Source: Pseudoscleropodium purum (taxonomy: Eukaryota > Streptophyta > Bryopsida > Hypnales > Brachytheciaceae). From it: 64,000 bases of DNA. Within the stretch, counting starts at the first letter, position 1; each line of letters starts with the position of its first letter. The stretch is from NCBI GenBank assembly GCA_963969395.1, contig OZ017803.1:15996001-16060000 (forward strand), given 5' to 3'. The position numbers and the translations under genes were made by a program. Shown piece after piece: positions 1 through 9,528 of the stretch. The notes under the pieces are model-generated. The model worked only from the letters and a program-made list of their open reading frames with translations. It was not told the DNA's origin and did no database searches.

Positions 1-42
1 TGAAATGCGTGAAATAGAAAGCAAGCGAGAACAACAAAGCAG

Positions 43-264
43 TCACCTTACAACATTTGAGCATTTGGATCGCTCCGGCTGGAGATGCCCACCTTCAATC
101 CACGCGTGCCATGGAACATGACCCTCTTCAAGCTCACCAGCAGAAGCACCAAACCACGTCAACATTTCTCTTTCGGAAGAAACCCTCATGGACGTAGCTA
201 TCACCGGTGTTGGTACAGTGAAAAAAGGAAAACCATTCACAAACCAAGATTGATACGCATGCAC
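43..264 (-). pseudogene. P1 exon, second instance in copy 0
   Basis: Open reading region of about 70 codons on the minus strand, matching five other P1 copies in the window. The conserved core reads LTWFGASAGEL, then HVPWHAW, GGHLQPER and ends at a VVR. The splice donor follows: other copies have GTGAGT just after VVR and this one has GTGACT, a weakened donor. P1 is the upstream neighbour of PPR-like exons P2-P4 in copies 1 and 2, so it probably belongs to that gene. I do not recognise a domain in P1 itself. Confidence 0.55.
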
Positions 265-545
265 GAAATGCCAAAAGAGTGTAATTTTACTGCGTCACAA
301 AGATGAGAGCCAAACCAGGGGAACGCCATAGCCAAGAGGAGGATTCATCAAATGAATGAATGAATCCTCACAGAACATTACATAATAGCTATAACCCCTC
401 TGCACTCTGACATCTACTCCATACACATGAGTGACGTATCTTTACAAAATAAACCTCCTTCCCCACCATACACTGGCATCTACCCCTCCATACACTCGAG
501 TGACGTTATTCTACTACAAGGTAAACCTCCATATCAACACACCCT

Positions 546-932
546 TCAGTCTTCCTCTTCCTGCAAAGGTGGACAAGTAAGCAGTATCTCCTCGAACTCA
601 AAGCCGTGGATCGGCAGATCCCCAACCTCAATTGGGTTCGCTGGGTTGCCCAAATTGGTCACAATCGAATCTCGCTCCTCTTCCTGCAAAGGTGGACAAG
701 TAAGGAGTATCTCCTCGAACTTAAAGCCGTGGATCGGCAGATCCCCAACCTCAATTGGGTTCGCTGGGTTGCCCAAATTGGTCACAATCGGATCTCGCCG
801 AGCAGCGACCTCTGCCACCCGTATCTCGGGTGGAGGCAAGCCATCATCAACCACCTCGAAGTTCACCTCGTTACCCTCCTCCTCGTTCACCTGGTTCTCC
901 TCCACCACCTGCTCGCGACGAATACCCTCCAT
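546..932 (-). CDS. Small acidic repeat protein, copy 0 (128 aa)
   Basis: Uninterrupted minus-strand reading frame. The start is chosen because the same context (CTAACCCTAA, then CTGCA or GCTGCA, then ATGGA) precedes the ATG in the two other intact members. The N-terminus has one Glu/Asp/Asn-rich unit (core EENQVNEEE) where the other members have two and three. A C-terminal block follows (core LGNPANPIE, GDLPIHG, EEILLTCPPLQEEED). Here the block is present twice in tandem, visible as a near-perfect DNA duplication at about 546-780. No signal peptide, membrane segment or known domain is visible. The long acidic stretches could suit a nuclear or protein-binding role, which is inference. The open frame despite internal duplications argues for recent coding constraint or recent origin. 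Confidence 0.5.
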   Translation of the reverse strand: MEGIRREQVVEENQVNEEEGNEVNFEVVDDGLPPPEIRVAEVAARRDPIVTNLGNPANPIEVGDLPIHGFKFEEILLTCPPLQEEERDSIVTNLGNPANPIEVGDLPIHGFEFEEILLTCPPLQEEED

Positions 933-1391
933 TGCAGCAGCGTTAGGGTTAGAAACTTGCCTGAAACAACAAACCAGAATTGCACAATCGAACTCTCACA
1001 AAAGTACTCTCTTTGGACAAACAACCCTCCCAGCAAAGATACCTCGGAGTAAAATACGGGACGAGTAGACTTCGCTGACAGACCTCGTCAACCTGTCCTC
1101 CAGCGATCCCAGAACAATTTTAGGGTTAAAATCTTAGAAAATCCTTTCATGTAGAATTCTAAAGACAGAACGATTAGAGGGGTTAGAATCTTAGAAAATC
1201 ACTTCATGTAGAATTCTGAAGACAGAACAATTTTAGGGTTAAAATCTTATGAAATCACTTCATGTCGAATTCTAAGGACAAGCATTTTCGGAAACAATTC
1301 CCTCCCTCCAGTCCCTGTTCTTGCAATCCACGTGGCCGAAGAGTTTGCACAAAGTCAGGAGCACCACCGAATTACAAAACAAGATGGAGGG

Positions 1392-1394
1392 TAA
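1392..1394. other. Empty target site (TTA) of the Tourist-like MITE found in copies 1 and 2
   Basis: On the minus strand the sequence runs straight through TCCCTCTTACCCTCC. In copies 1 and 2 the equivalent flanks are separated by an insertion of about 400 bp beginning GAGCATCCTCA and bordered by TTA. The single TTA here is the unoccupied target, so this copy split off before the insertion or lost the element precisely. Confidence 0.75.
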
Positions 1395-1604
1395 GAGGGA
1401 CAACAAAGCTAGGAGACCCGGGTACGCATATGGGTCATCGGCATTAAAACATTAAAACGGCTTAAAACGGCTTCGAGTACAGCTTTGGTAAAAATTATAA
1501 GGACAAAAGAGTTAGCTGAAGAACAAATTAAACAAAATGAGATGTAGAAAATGTTGCATTGCATATTTATTAAAAAAGCACTTCTCAATCTATACCTTAA
1601 ATTA

Positions 1605-1735
1605 GGGTGTTTGAGTGATTGTTTGATACAGTGAGATCTAAGAAACTGTAAATCCCCCGAGGTGCACGGACTTGGTATCGTAGCGTTCGGACCTATGGTG
1701 TGAAACTCATAGATTTTTTAATTCAGAATTCAATG
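1605..1735 (+). repeat. Fragment of dispersed repeat family R1
   Basis: Shares the R1 landmarks in order: GTTTG run, GAGATCT, a GGTGCACGG motif, then GACCTATGGTGTGAAA. Longer copies lie at about 44690, 45840 and 48425 (plus) and 13975-14890 (minus). No coding potential. It is probably a small non-autonomous transposon, but the ends are not resolved here. Confidence 0.5.
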
Positions 1736-1851
1736 TCTTTTCCACAGGTTGGAACGCCACGGAACAGCTTAAACAGGAGTTGCATACCCAGGGAAGAGAC
1801 TCATACCTGAAAGGTAAGGGAACATATAGACTCTCCATAATTTCTAGTCAT

Positions 1852-1916
1852 TCAAGGCTCCCAAGTACACTCGCTTGTCAAGGCGATACTTCTTTGAAGA
1901 CATGTCACCATGGTCC
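1852..1916 (-). pseudogene. PRP8: PRP8 exon 2 remnant, copy 0
   Basis: The minus strand begins after a good acceptor (TTGTGCAG) and encodes the start of a conserved PRP8 N-terminal segment (DHGDMSSKKYR, then DKRVYLGAL). It stops abruptly after GCCTTGAA and joins directly to sequence that in copies 1 and 2 lies beyond the exon, in the next intron (AAATTATGGAGAGTC). A single deletion of roughly 190 bp has removed most of this exon and its donor. PRP8 is the core U5 snRNP scaffold, so this fragment cannot make a working product. Confidence 0.85.
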
Positions 1917-1981
1917 CTGCACAATCAAAAAACAATCTCCATATTGAAATAAATTTGCAATGCTCTGAAAACATGTCTTAA

Positions 1982-2482
1982 ACCCCTAAACGTCCGTAGT
2001 ATTCTCCAGAATGGGAGATTTGAGCAAAATCATTACAAAGTGCTATTTGGAAGAATATATTGGAAGTGATATACAAATAGACTTTGAATTGTAGATTCCA
2101 TTCATACAGTTGGATTCAACTATGCTATTTTTCTTTTTATTATATATTTTAAAAGAGGAATTTCAAAATTCCTTCTCAATTTGATTAGAAGCAAAACATC
2201 ATCACTTTTTGAGTAATGAGGTTATCTTGACATGGTGACTTTTAAAACAAATTGTGTTGTTTAAATCTATGACCTCAATTCTGCAGATCCCCTTTTAAAT
2301 CCATTCGTAATTTTAGAAATGTACTCTAGTAACACCAAATTCAACCATTAATAAGGACAACAACTTGATAAAGTATCTACACAAATTAGGATGGCTTTCA
2401 ACCAAGCAGTAAAGAGAAAGAAATGACAAAGGAATGTAAACTTCGTCGTCGTCCCGTTTCGTTGTCCAGAAACTGTAGTCGG
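1982..2482. mobile_element. TTAA-flanked insertion in the PRP8 intron of copy 0
   Basis: The intron matches copies 1 and 2 on both sides, but here about 500 bp is inserted at a TTAA that is single in the other copies and duplicated here (1978-1981 and 2483-2486). The left end reads ACCCCTAAACGTCC and the right end CTGTAGTCGG. Terminal inverted repeats are weak. A related stretch starts at about 11727 (ACCCCTATACATCC, with shared GTGCTATTTGGAAGAATAT). TTAA duplication is characteristic of piggyBac-like elements. No transposase is visible. Confidence 0.6.
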
Positions 2483-2739
2483 TTAAACCTGCTAACTTAT
2501 CTTCCCAGTCGCAAAACCCTAAGCTACTCTCATCCCCAGAAATGCACTAGGATAAATGGCTTGTCATTTCCAGTACATCACTCAAACAAAACTCAAAAAC
2601 AAACACCCCCTACAGTTTATTCCCCAATCGAAAACCTTCAAAGTGGCAAACACCTTTCCACAGAATCAAACAATGGCCAACTGGAGGGCAACTCCGCAAC
2701 CATCTCCTGTTCAGGAACAACGCCACCAGAATTCTAGTT

Positions 2740-2762
2740 CACACACACACACACACACACAC
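2740..2762. repeat. (CA)n microsatellite just inside the PRP8 intron
   Basis: About 11 CA units. On the gene strand this is a GT run directly downstream of the exon 1 donor. Copies 1 and 2 have TG-rich runs at the same place, so the run is ancestral. Confidence 0.9.
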
Positions 2763-2767
2763 CGTAC

Positions 2768-2876
2768 CTGATGATCTTGCGCACATGCTCCGGCGGCATA
2801 TCCTCCTTCTGCGTCTCCACAAAGCCAAACTTTCGCTTCTCTCCATATCGCTTCGTGTTCAGCTGCATCCACTTCA
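2768..2876 (-). pseudogene. PRP8: PRP8 exon 1, 5'-truncated, copy 0
   Basis: Encodes [31 protein letters not shown] and RKIIR, the highly conserved N-terminal region of plant PRP8, with no frameshift, ending at donor CAG|GTAC. The upstream part of the exon ([10 protein letters not shown] in copies 1 and 2) is missing: homology breaks at about 2876 and unrelated sequence follows. Of the three copies this one keeps the most ancestral-looking residues (VETQ rather than VKTQ or EETQ). Confidence 0.85.
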
Positions 2877-3291
2877 TTTCGTTACTTCAAATGGAGGGCG
2901 TTTTTTAGGGGTCCGGTATCCGTTATGTAGGGTGGCTGCCTCGGGATCACAGAAAATAGAGATGGCAAGAGGTCTTCAATTGGGTGGAAAGGCTACGGCC
3001 GTTCGTCAGAGGGTTATTCTTCTCCTCTGCTGAATTGCTTCGCCTTTCTTTCAGTTTCACGAGCTACAGAATCGTTTACAAGAAGTTCCGATTTCCTATC
3101 TCTGGTCCAAGATCCTGAAGTGTCTGCAACCCTCTGGCCACGAAATTTCAGTGCAGAAGAAAACCAAGACTAAACAAGTGTCAATATTTTCGAAAGCTCC
3201 AAACTTGCTCCACATTTCCTAATAGATATTACAACAAGGTTCAGATGTATGAAATGCGTGAAATAGGAAGCAAGCGAAAACAACAAAGTAC

Positions 3292-3486
3292 TCACCTTAC
3301 AACACTCGAGCATTTGGGCCGCTCCGGCTGTAGATGTCCACCTTGAATCCACGCGTGCCATGGAACATGATGTTCACCAGCAGCAGCACCAGACCACGTC
3401 AACATTTCTATTTCCCTGCTAGTACAAACCCTCTCTGAGGTAACCCTCATCGACGGAGGTATCATCATCGGCGGAGATATCACCAT
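3292..3486 (-). pseudogene. P1 exon, first instance in copy 0
   Basis: Reads REIEMLTWSGAAAGE, then HVPWHAWIQGGHLQPER and ends SSVVR at an intact donor GTGAGTAC. It is two codons shorter than the consensus in the middle (EHHVPW instead of ELDEGHVPW). The upstream part carries the SERVCTSREIEM segment, as in the other copies. Confidence 0.55.
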
Positions 3487-3499
3487 AATGTCATGTCAT

Positions 3500-3760
3500 T
3501 GATTCAGTCTTCCTGCAAAGGCGGACAAGTAAGGAGTAAGGACTAAAAGATGCCTGTAGCGAGATCCGCAGTCCGATCTCGCGGAGCAGAATCCTCTGCT
3601 CCTAAGTCGATCGCAGTTGGCCGTATCGCATGCGTGTGCAGGTCATCATCGATCCTTGCAACGGGATCATCAACCACTTCGACGTTCACCCCGCTCTCCT
3701 CCTCGTCCTCCTCCACCACATGTTCGCGATGATTGCACCCTCCATTTTTTTGTTTTTTGT
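3500..3760 (-). pseudogene. Degenerate acidic-protein gene, first instance in copy 0
   Basis: On the minus strand: an acidic N-terminal region, the GAGATCGGACTGCGGAT segment, then the terminal CTTGTCCGCCTTTGCAGGAAGA that encodes the TCPPLQEE end in intact members. The frame is broken. It aligns best with the degenerate copies at 20839 and 50202, which sit in the same position upstream of PRP8. Homology continues upstream to about 4040. Confidence 0.55.
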
Positions 3761-4040
3761 AAGCGAACCGTGACCATTAAACAACCGAAAAGAGAAAAAG
3801 ACAATCAGCCCGAGGAACTCGAGTCGTTCAACCTAGGGATGGCACCCTCCGTTTTGCAGATAGGATTAAGGACTTACCTTCCGAGGCACACCCGAAACAG
3901 CAAACCAGAATTGCACAATCAAACTCTCACAACAGCGCCTTCTTTGAACAAAAAACCTTCCCAGCAAGGTCCCTGGGTTTGCCAAAGAAGGCACAGACTT
4001 GGCCGATAGACCTCGCCATACTGTCCTCCTCTGTGCCGTG

Positions 4041-5390
4041 AAACCACTTGGTGAGAACTCCTGGCGTCTCAGCCTTGAATCAAAACTCCTGCCTTCTCGA
4101 CTCAACACCTCAGGTGACTAAAAGGAGCGGACCCATTTCCGATAGGCATCCCATTTTCCTGTAGCATGTCCGATTCTGCAACTCGCCTGGTGACAGCTTA
4201 CGTACAACAGGAGCAAGGAGCAGTGGAATGTTCGGGAGGCATACATTGAAACCATTAAATGATCATAGTGTGTACATTGAAAGCCACAATGATCACCTAT
4301 ATCGCTTTTGTAACCGGTCTATGGTTGGAAATTGGTTTGCCTACTAATCGGAAATGGGTCAAAGAAAATCTTCACAAAAAAATTTATAATAATTTTGTTC
4401 TTGAGCGAAAAAATGTCAAAAATTATGAAATCCTTCTTAAGTCTATTTCTCTACACGGAGAGAAATTTTCTCCTCAACCTTCCCCTGCCGCATCTTCCCC
4501 TGCCGCAGATAGGCTAAACTGCTTAAGTGATCGGAAATGGGTGATCATCCTGATAATGAAAGGATAACTTTCGAACAAGGTCGGCGACGTCTGGCTCTCT
4601 CAAACCCTTCTGGCCTCACCAGCCGGCTCAAAATCGGGGACGAACGAGTGGGTCGGATCACCCCGGGTCTCTTGCCAAACAGGGTATGTGGCAGGCATTC
4701 TGCAACCCGCCTGACCTAGAGTACGTGACCCAGCAACTAAAGTCATTAAATTGTACGGATGACTGGAACACGGATAGTTAAAAAAGCGGGCAGTTGTTTT
4801 TCATTAACCCTGCTCGCCCAGCCTGTTTTCCGCGAACTAGAGACCCTGGCGACCTACTTCCAATCGATCTGGCACCAGAGACTGGAAAGTGAGATCCGTG
4901 GGGACTCACTGTACAAAAGCATTTGGGACAACTGATCAAAGGCCTTGGGAATTCAAACGTGAGTTTCGACCGTATACATCGAAATGGATCAGCACAGATT
5001 GGATTTCCAACATTTGTAAAGTACGCTTACCTAAATAACCTCATTCTTCTTCGATCATCTGTTCTGGAAAAACAAATCTTCATTGGCTGCTGAATTTTGA
5101 ATTTAATTTTTGCGTGTTCCCATAAGTATCAACATAAGTTCCAATACCAATGTGAAATGAAATAATTTGAGAGTTTTGCATGATGTTATTGTCTCAATGT
5201 TCAAGTGCTATTGAACCAAAGCTGTGAAAGTCGCGAGCGAGGGCTAAGGCCACTTGAAATTAAAAACAAAGCAGGATTACACGAGTTGGGTGGGAGGCTT
5301 GAAATTCCAAGTCCCCACGGGTACTGAACCAATGCTACTTGAAACAACTTTAAGAAAGTAATACTAATAAATTTTTACATTGGATTCAGA
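4041..5390. other. Non-coding stretch; dispersed pair with 46150-46600
   Basis: No convincing gene. About 4715-5400 is similar to 46150-46600, sharing CAGCAACTAAAGTC/CAGCAACGAAAGTC, AACAAATCTTCATTGGCT and GATGTTATTGTCTCAATGTT. Two related short segments (TTCTGCAACTCGCCTGG and TTCTGCAACCCGCCTGA) occur at about 4170 and 4700, a local duplication. Confidence 0.5.
5220..5324. mobile_element. 105-bp insertion with 8-bp flanking direct repeat TGAACCAA
   Basis: Relative to the related sequence at about 46510, a 105-bp block is inserted here between TGAACCAA (5212-5219) and TGAACCAA (5325-5332). It has no clear terminal inverted repeats. The direct repeat suggests transposition, but the family is unknown. 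Confidence 0.4.
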
Positions 5391-5442
5391 TGCAAATGAG
5401 GCTTTCAATTGACAAGTTGATACTTTCTACATTCCTGCCTAG

Positions 5443-5860
5443 AATGAATGCCTGCAAGTCTGTACCCATCCTACACAACGGAGCTGAAGAGGAGGTTCCA
5501 CGAGGAGTTCCTAATCAGAAAGGAAAATATGATGGCCTTGACACTGAACTCGATAGCTGCGATGCTGGAAAGGATGTGCACGAGAATAGTCCTGGCAGAA
5601 TGTCAAAATATATTTGCAGTGAGAACGTTAGTTTGGAATCAAGCTTAGACCAGTTGCTGCAGACAGAAGCTCTAGAATGCTACCAGTCTTATTTTGATAG
5701 TTCTACCAGTTACGACAAATGGTAATCGAAGATATTCGACTGTTCCTTGAGAGTATCTTCAAAAGAGAGGATTGGGATCCACGCCAGTTTGTTGATAGAG
5801 ACTCGTTCATTTCAAAGATTATGAAAGTAATCTGTCCACGCAGACAATTTGCCCGCATGA
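5443..5860 (+). pseudogene. Exon-like coding remnant of an unrecognised gene
   Basis: Codon-like text runs over three frames with two small indels. First comes TELKRRFHEEFLIRKENMM with MLERMCTRIVLAECQNIF, then (near 5648) LDQLLQTEALECYQSYFD, then (near 5719) IEDIRLFLESIFKREDWD and FVDRDSFISKIMK. The continuous protein-like composition across frameshifts indicates a decayed exon rather than chance. I do not recognise the family. It is Leu/Glu-rich and probably helical. Splice-bounded pieces at 7351-7459 and 8609-8806 lie downstream on the same strand and could be further exons. Confidence 0.5.
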
Positions 5861-6273
5861 CGGATACAAAACTCTGGACGAATGGAGGGCAGCACAGGTC
5901 ATGGTGCTTGTGCTATGTGACCACTTTGCTTAATTGGTCAAAACCAGGACATAGATTCTCAATTCTCAACCTCGTAGCATGTTGCAGAGCATGGAGATTT
6001 ATGTGAGGATTTTGGGCAATGGCTGGGGGCAGCGGATTTTGTGCAGGCCGCCTGTTGCATGTTTTGAATCTCTTCCATTGCTGTGAGCTTGCAAGTGTGA
6101 CTTCAAAGTTTTTTTCACCATTGCTCCAGGAACGCCTCCTTGTTTCGGAGTTGGCGGGTGTTTACAACCAGGTCTCTGCAGCAAAATGCAGCGGCATTTC
6201 AGTCAAAATCAGCTCTGCTGCTGATGGAGGGATCAATTTTAACTAACCGTTTTGTGTTCGTGGAGACTGCCAC

Positions 6274-6420
6274 GGAGCAAGGATATTTCAATCCCTTTGA
6301 AATCGCTGCTTACTATGCTTGATACGATGGAGTAGTGCCACCTTTTTTGACCGTGGTGTGTATTCGCTTAGTTATGGTCACTTTGCCTATTAGCATCCAA
6401 TTCATATTTCTCTGCTTCGA
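6274..6420 (+). repeat. Dispersed repeat, partner at 9194-9350
   Basis: Shares GAGCAAGGATATTTCAATCC, TGAAATCGCTGCTTAC, GCTTGATACGATGG and GCCTATTAGCATCCAATTC with the partner. No coding potential is apparent. Confidence 0.75.
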
Positions 6421-6514
6421 CTTCGGTCAGTTTCCGCCGGATTTGTTCAAAAAGAGAAAAGCAAATCCGCTCAGAGAGATACGTTGGGGAGTTGCGGAGA
6501 AGGTTTCGTCAAGT

Positions 6515-6890
6515 GGATGAGAGGAGGTACTCCTTACTTGTCCGCCGCTGCAGGAAGACTGAAGACTGAAGCGTGTGTTGATAAGGAGGTTTATCTGATC
6601 TAATAGAAACGGCAAGCGTCATATAGGCGTATTGGGCACTGTGACGTTATAGAATAACGTCACTGGAGTGTATGGAGGGGTACATTCCAGTGTATTTAGT
6701 GGTTATGTGATTAGTCTGTACGTGTGAAGATTCATGTGATGAATCCTCTTCTTATTTCTGGCTTACCACTGGTTTGGCTCTCGTCCTTGGGACGCAATAA
6801 ATTTATACTCTTGCGGCATAAGCTTCTCTTGCGTGGGAATCAATCTTGGTTTATGAATGGTCTTCTGATTTTTACCGTATCAAAAACAGT
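6515..6890 (+). pseudogene. Stray 3' end of the acidic-protein gene
   Basis: Begins within the last codons (TACTTGTCCGCC, GCAGGAAGACTGAAG) and continues through the family's 3' region: GTGTATGGAGGGGTA, GGTTTGGCTCTCGTCC, then a poly(A)-signal-like AATAAA and AATCAATCTTGGTTTATGAA. The coding 5' part, P1, Px and PRP8 are absent. This is the only copy outside the three composite segments. Confidence 0.65.
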
Positions 6891-6899
6891 GTGGTGCAT

Positions 6900-8600
6900 C
6901 ATAAGTTTTCAATCGAGCCTCAAGGTATGCATGACCGTCTTTTATACAGGTACGTTTCAATTTGTCTTAGCTGCAAAGGTAGAGGCTGCATTCACTATAC
7001 AGGTGAGTTTCGATTTGTGCTAATTGTGAAAATACTTCCATCTCTTGACATTTTATTTTTTGCGAGTGATTTGTACCAGGTTAACACAGACTAAATGTTC
7101 AAAATTTTAGATGTTTGTAAGTTTCTAGATTGTTGTAGGGATTCAAGGTGGTTCAAAGTTCACTTGTGTGGTGAATGGAACCGTTCCCTTAGGTTAATGA
7201 TGAATGGAGACTCTACATTATTATCCAAGTTTTTGCTGCCAGCGTTCCTTGGTACATGCCGAACAATGCTCAATAGAAATATATTATGAATCCGTTGTGT
7301 ATCTTTTGTGACGATGTCTATGTTTAGGATGCGCATGAGCTTTTTTGCAGCTTGATGGATCAAGTGCAAGAAGAAGTATCGTCTGAGCTCAAGAAGCAGT
7401 GCAGCAAAGAAGCTTATCGTCCCAAACTAGAGACTCTGTCCAACAAGATGGAATTACAGGTTGGGCAGAATTTACTGAGGGTTCAGGTGTACCTGAGTCT
7501 CGACCTGAGTAATATTACAGAAACGATATTTTCAATCGGTATGTTGGTTTGGTGTTCACAATTTAGGCCATGACTCTGCTTCTAACCGACCATAATCTTG
7601 TCATCAGACAGCTGTTTCGTCAGGAATAACTTGACATGAGTTCGATGTGGCAATGTATCAAGTGAACAGTAGATGAGACCTTCCATGACTTCGCTGCTAT
7701 TACGCGCTGCTGCTCTTCTCGGCTGCTATTGGGGTAATGTTCATGTTTTTCCATTAGTTTCTTCGTTCAGGTTTGTTGATGGGACCACTTTTGTTCGTGA
7801 TCGAGTCTAACCGCATATTGGAGGTACAAACGCTTACAGAGATTTGCTAGGTTGCCAGAAGTTTTTTGCAATTTCAGGAATTTGATTCTGCGTGACTACA
7901 GACCTAGATTTGCGAGGTTTCTTAGACACGGGTGTCATTGGAGTCAATTAGCATGAACATTGTTCTGAAGTCTTAGTTGGTGGCGTGATAGACGCAGTTT
8001 TACCTTTGGAGTAAAATGCGAGAGAATTTGAAATCAGTCCGAGTCTAGAGGAAATGAAGTCATCACATTTTTGTTAGCAATGCTTTGAAATAGGTCACCA
8101 TTTTTCGTGGATTTTGACGATCTCTTTTCGCAATCTAGTAACTTTGGTGAATAATAGGGAAGACATATTGTGCTGACGAGTAGCATTGAACAGCTATTTC
8201 TCTCTCCTCGGCTTTGGCTGCTCTGGCTATGGCGGTCCTCAGGTTTGCTTATTTATGTGCGTTGTGATGATGTTGGTACATTTTAACTTTAAGTGCGTTT
8301 CCAGAAACAAAAACTAAGGACGTGCTGTGTCTGCAATCACACTTAATTTGCCCTATGCTGTTGAGCATCAGTTTATCATGCTTTGTATCATATTGTGTAG
8401 TTTTGGAAAGAAGTTTGTTTTTGTGCTTTGGGATCGTTCACAAGGATAAAATGTATTTCTCGATAACAAGAAACGTGGATGCTAGTTCAGCATCTTGAAT
8501 CAACGGCACTGAGGCAGGACGATAAGTAGCAATTACGGAGTATAAGTCAGTACTCTAAGATGCTTATGACATTTAATCCAACAGTGATTTTTATGTTGTT
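6900..8600 (+). other. Mostly non-coding; one splice-bounded exon at 7351-7459
   Basis: At 7351-7459 an open segment follows TTTTTTGCAG and ends at TTACAG|GTTGGG. It encodes MDQVQEEVSSELKKQC and RPKLETLSNKMELQ (109 bp). The family is not recognised, but it looks helical and charged like the 5443-5860 remnant. I see nothing else with support in 6900-8600. Confidence 0.4.
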
Positions 8601-8608
8601 GGGTGCAG

Positions 8609-8806
8609 ACGAGGGTTATCTAAAGAGGAACTTTGTTACTTGGAAAATGTGAGAACCTGTGTCCATTTCTTGTTCCTCAACTCATGCGTTTTCTCATTGA
8701 GTTTACAACTCGTTACGTTGCGAATGCTAAGAAGCAAATGCATGAGCAGGACGGGGAAGCCAAAGTCGAAGGGACTTTTGTGTCTCAGACTGTGCCAATT
8801 AATCAG
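8609..8806 (+). pseudogene. Exon-like fragment with one in-frame stop
   Basis: Bounded by GGGTGCAG before and AATCAG|GTAGTG after, 198 bp (66 codons, phase 0). The frame reads LLGKCENLCPFLVPQLMRF, IEFTTRYVANAKKQM, then KVEGTFVSQTVPINQ. One TAA near the start (8621) interrupts it. Not recognised. It may belong to the same decayed gene as 5443-5860 and 7351-7459. Confidence 0.4.
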
Positions 8807-9193
8807 GTAGTGTCTTTTTTTCAAGGTGTTACTGAAGTCTTTTAAATCTTTCCTGTTTTTCTTGGATTTGGTTATAGTTCTCTTTTAAGTGGTTGTGCAG
8901 AGAAGGATAGGTAGATCAGAAAAACTTTTTATGCACGACATCGTATGTTGAAGTTTGCAGCCAACTAGAAGGATAAGGTATGTTCCAATCTTGCACTCGG
9001 CTGTTGTTTCTTGTTTCTACCGGGAGCTGGGGAAAAGATGCTTATTCCAATGAATAATAATCATGCTGATATACTGCTGAGCGTGCACTTAAGCCTCAAG
9101 AACTTGCAATCGAATCCGATAGATCAGACGGGGCTTACATCGGGTGTTCTTTAATTAGTACTCGTAGTAAACTGTTGCTTCTCTTAGTCAATC

Positions 9194-9350
9194 ACAATTG
9201 GAGCAAGGATATTTCAATCCCTTTGAAATCGCTGCTTACAATGCTTCCGATGCTTGATACGATGGCGTTGCGAAACCTTTTTTAACCGTGAGGTGTATTT
9301 GCACAATTATGGTCTCTTTGCCTATTAGCATCCAATTCATATTCCTCTGC
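9194..9350 (+). repeat. Partner of the dispersed repeat at 6274-6420
   Basis: Same ordered landmarks as the 6274 copy, with a short internal duplication (GCTTCCGATGCTTGATACG). The two copies are about 2.9 kb apart and bracket the exon fragments at 7351 and 8609. Confidence 0.75.
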
Positions 9351-9528
9351 TTGTTACGTATGGTCGCTGATATTTTGCTTCATGCTAAGGAGAGGCAACC
9401 CGCTCAATGTGGGCAAGTTTTCTTGATTCGGATGTGAGAATCTTGATGTGTCTAAGCAGGTGCCCGATGCTTTCGTCTATCTGAGAGCTGATGCAGATGT
9501 GTGCTATGAACGTTTAAAAGCACTGTAA

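Larger units (their letters stand above)
1..4040 (-). repeat. Inverted, partial copy (copy 0) of the triplicated composite segment
   Basis: Read on the minus strand from about 4040 down to 1, this stretch repeats the order seen from about 20530 and 49890 on the plus strand: degenerate acidic-protein gene, P1 exon, PRP8 exons, intact acidic-protein reading frame, P1 exon. It differs from the other copies in several ways. It lacks the upstream minisatellite and the Px exon, most of PRP8 exon 2 is deleted, a TTAA-flanked insertion sits in the PRP8 intron, and it lacks the Tourist-like MITE present in the other two (empty site at 1392-1394). About 2880-3065 is specific to this copy and replaces Px and the PRP8 acceptor. 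The left end is cut by the window edge. Confidence 0.8.
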
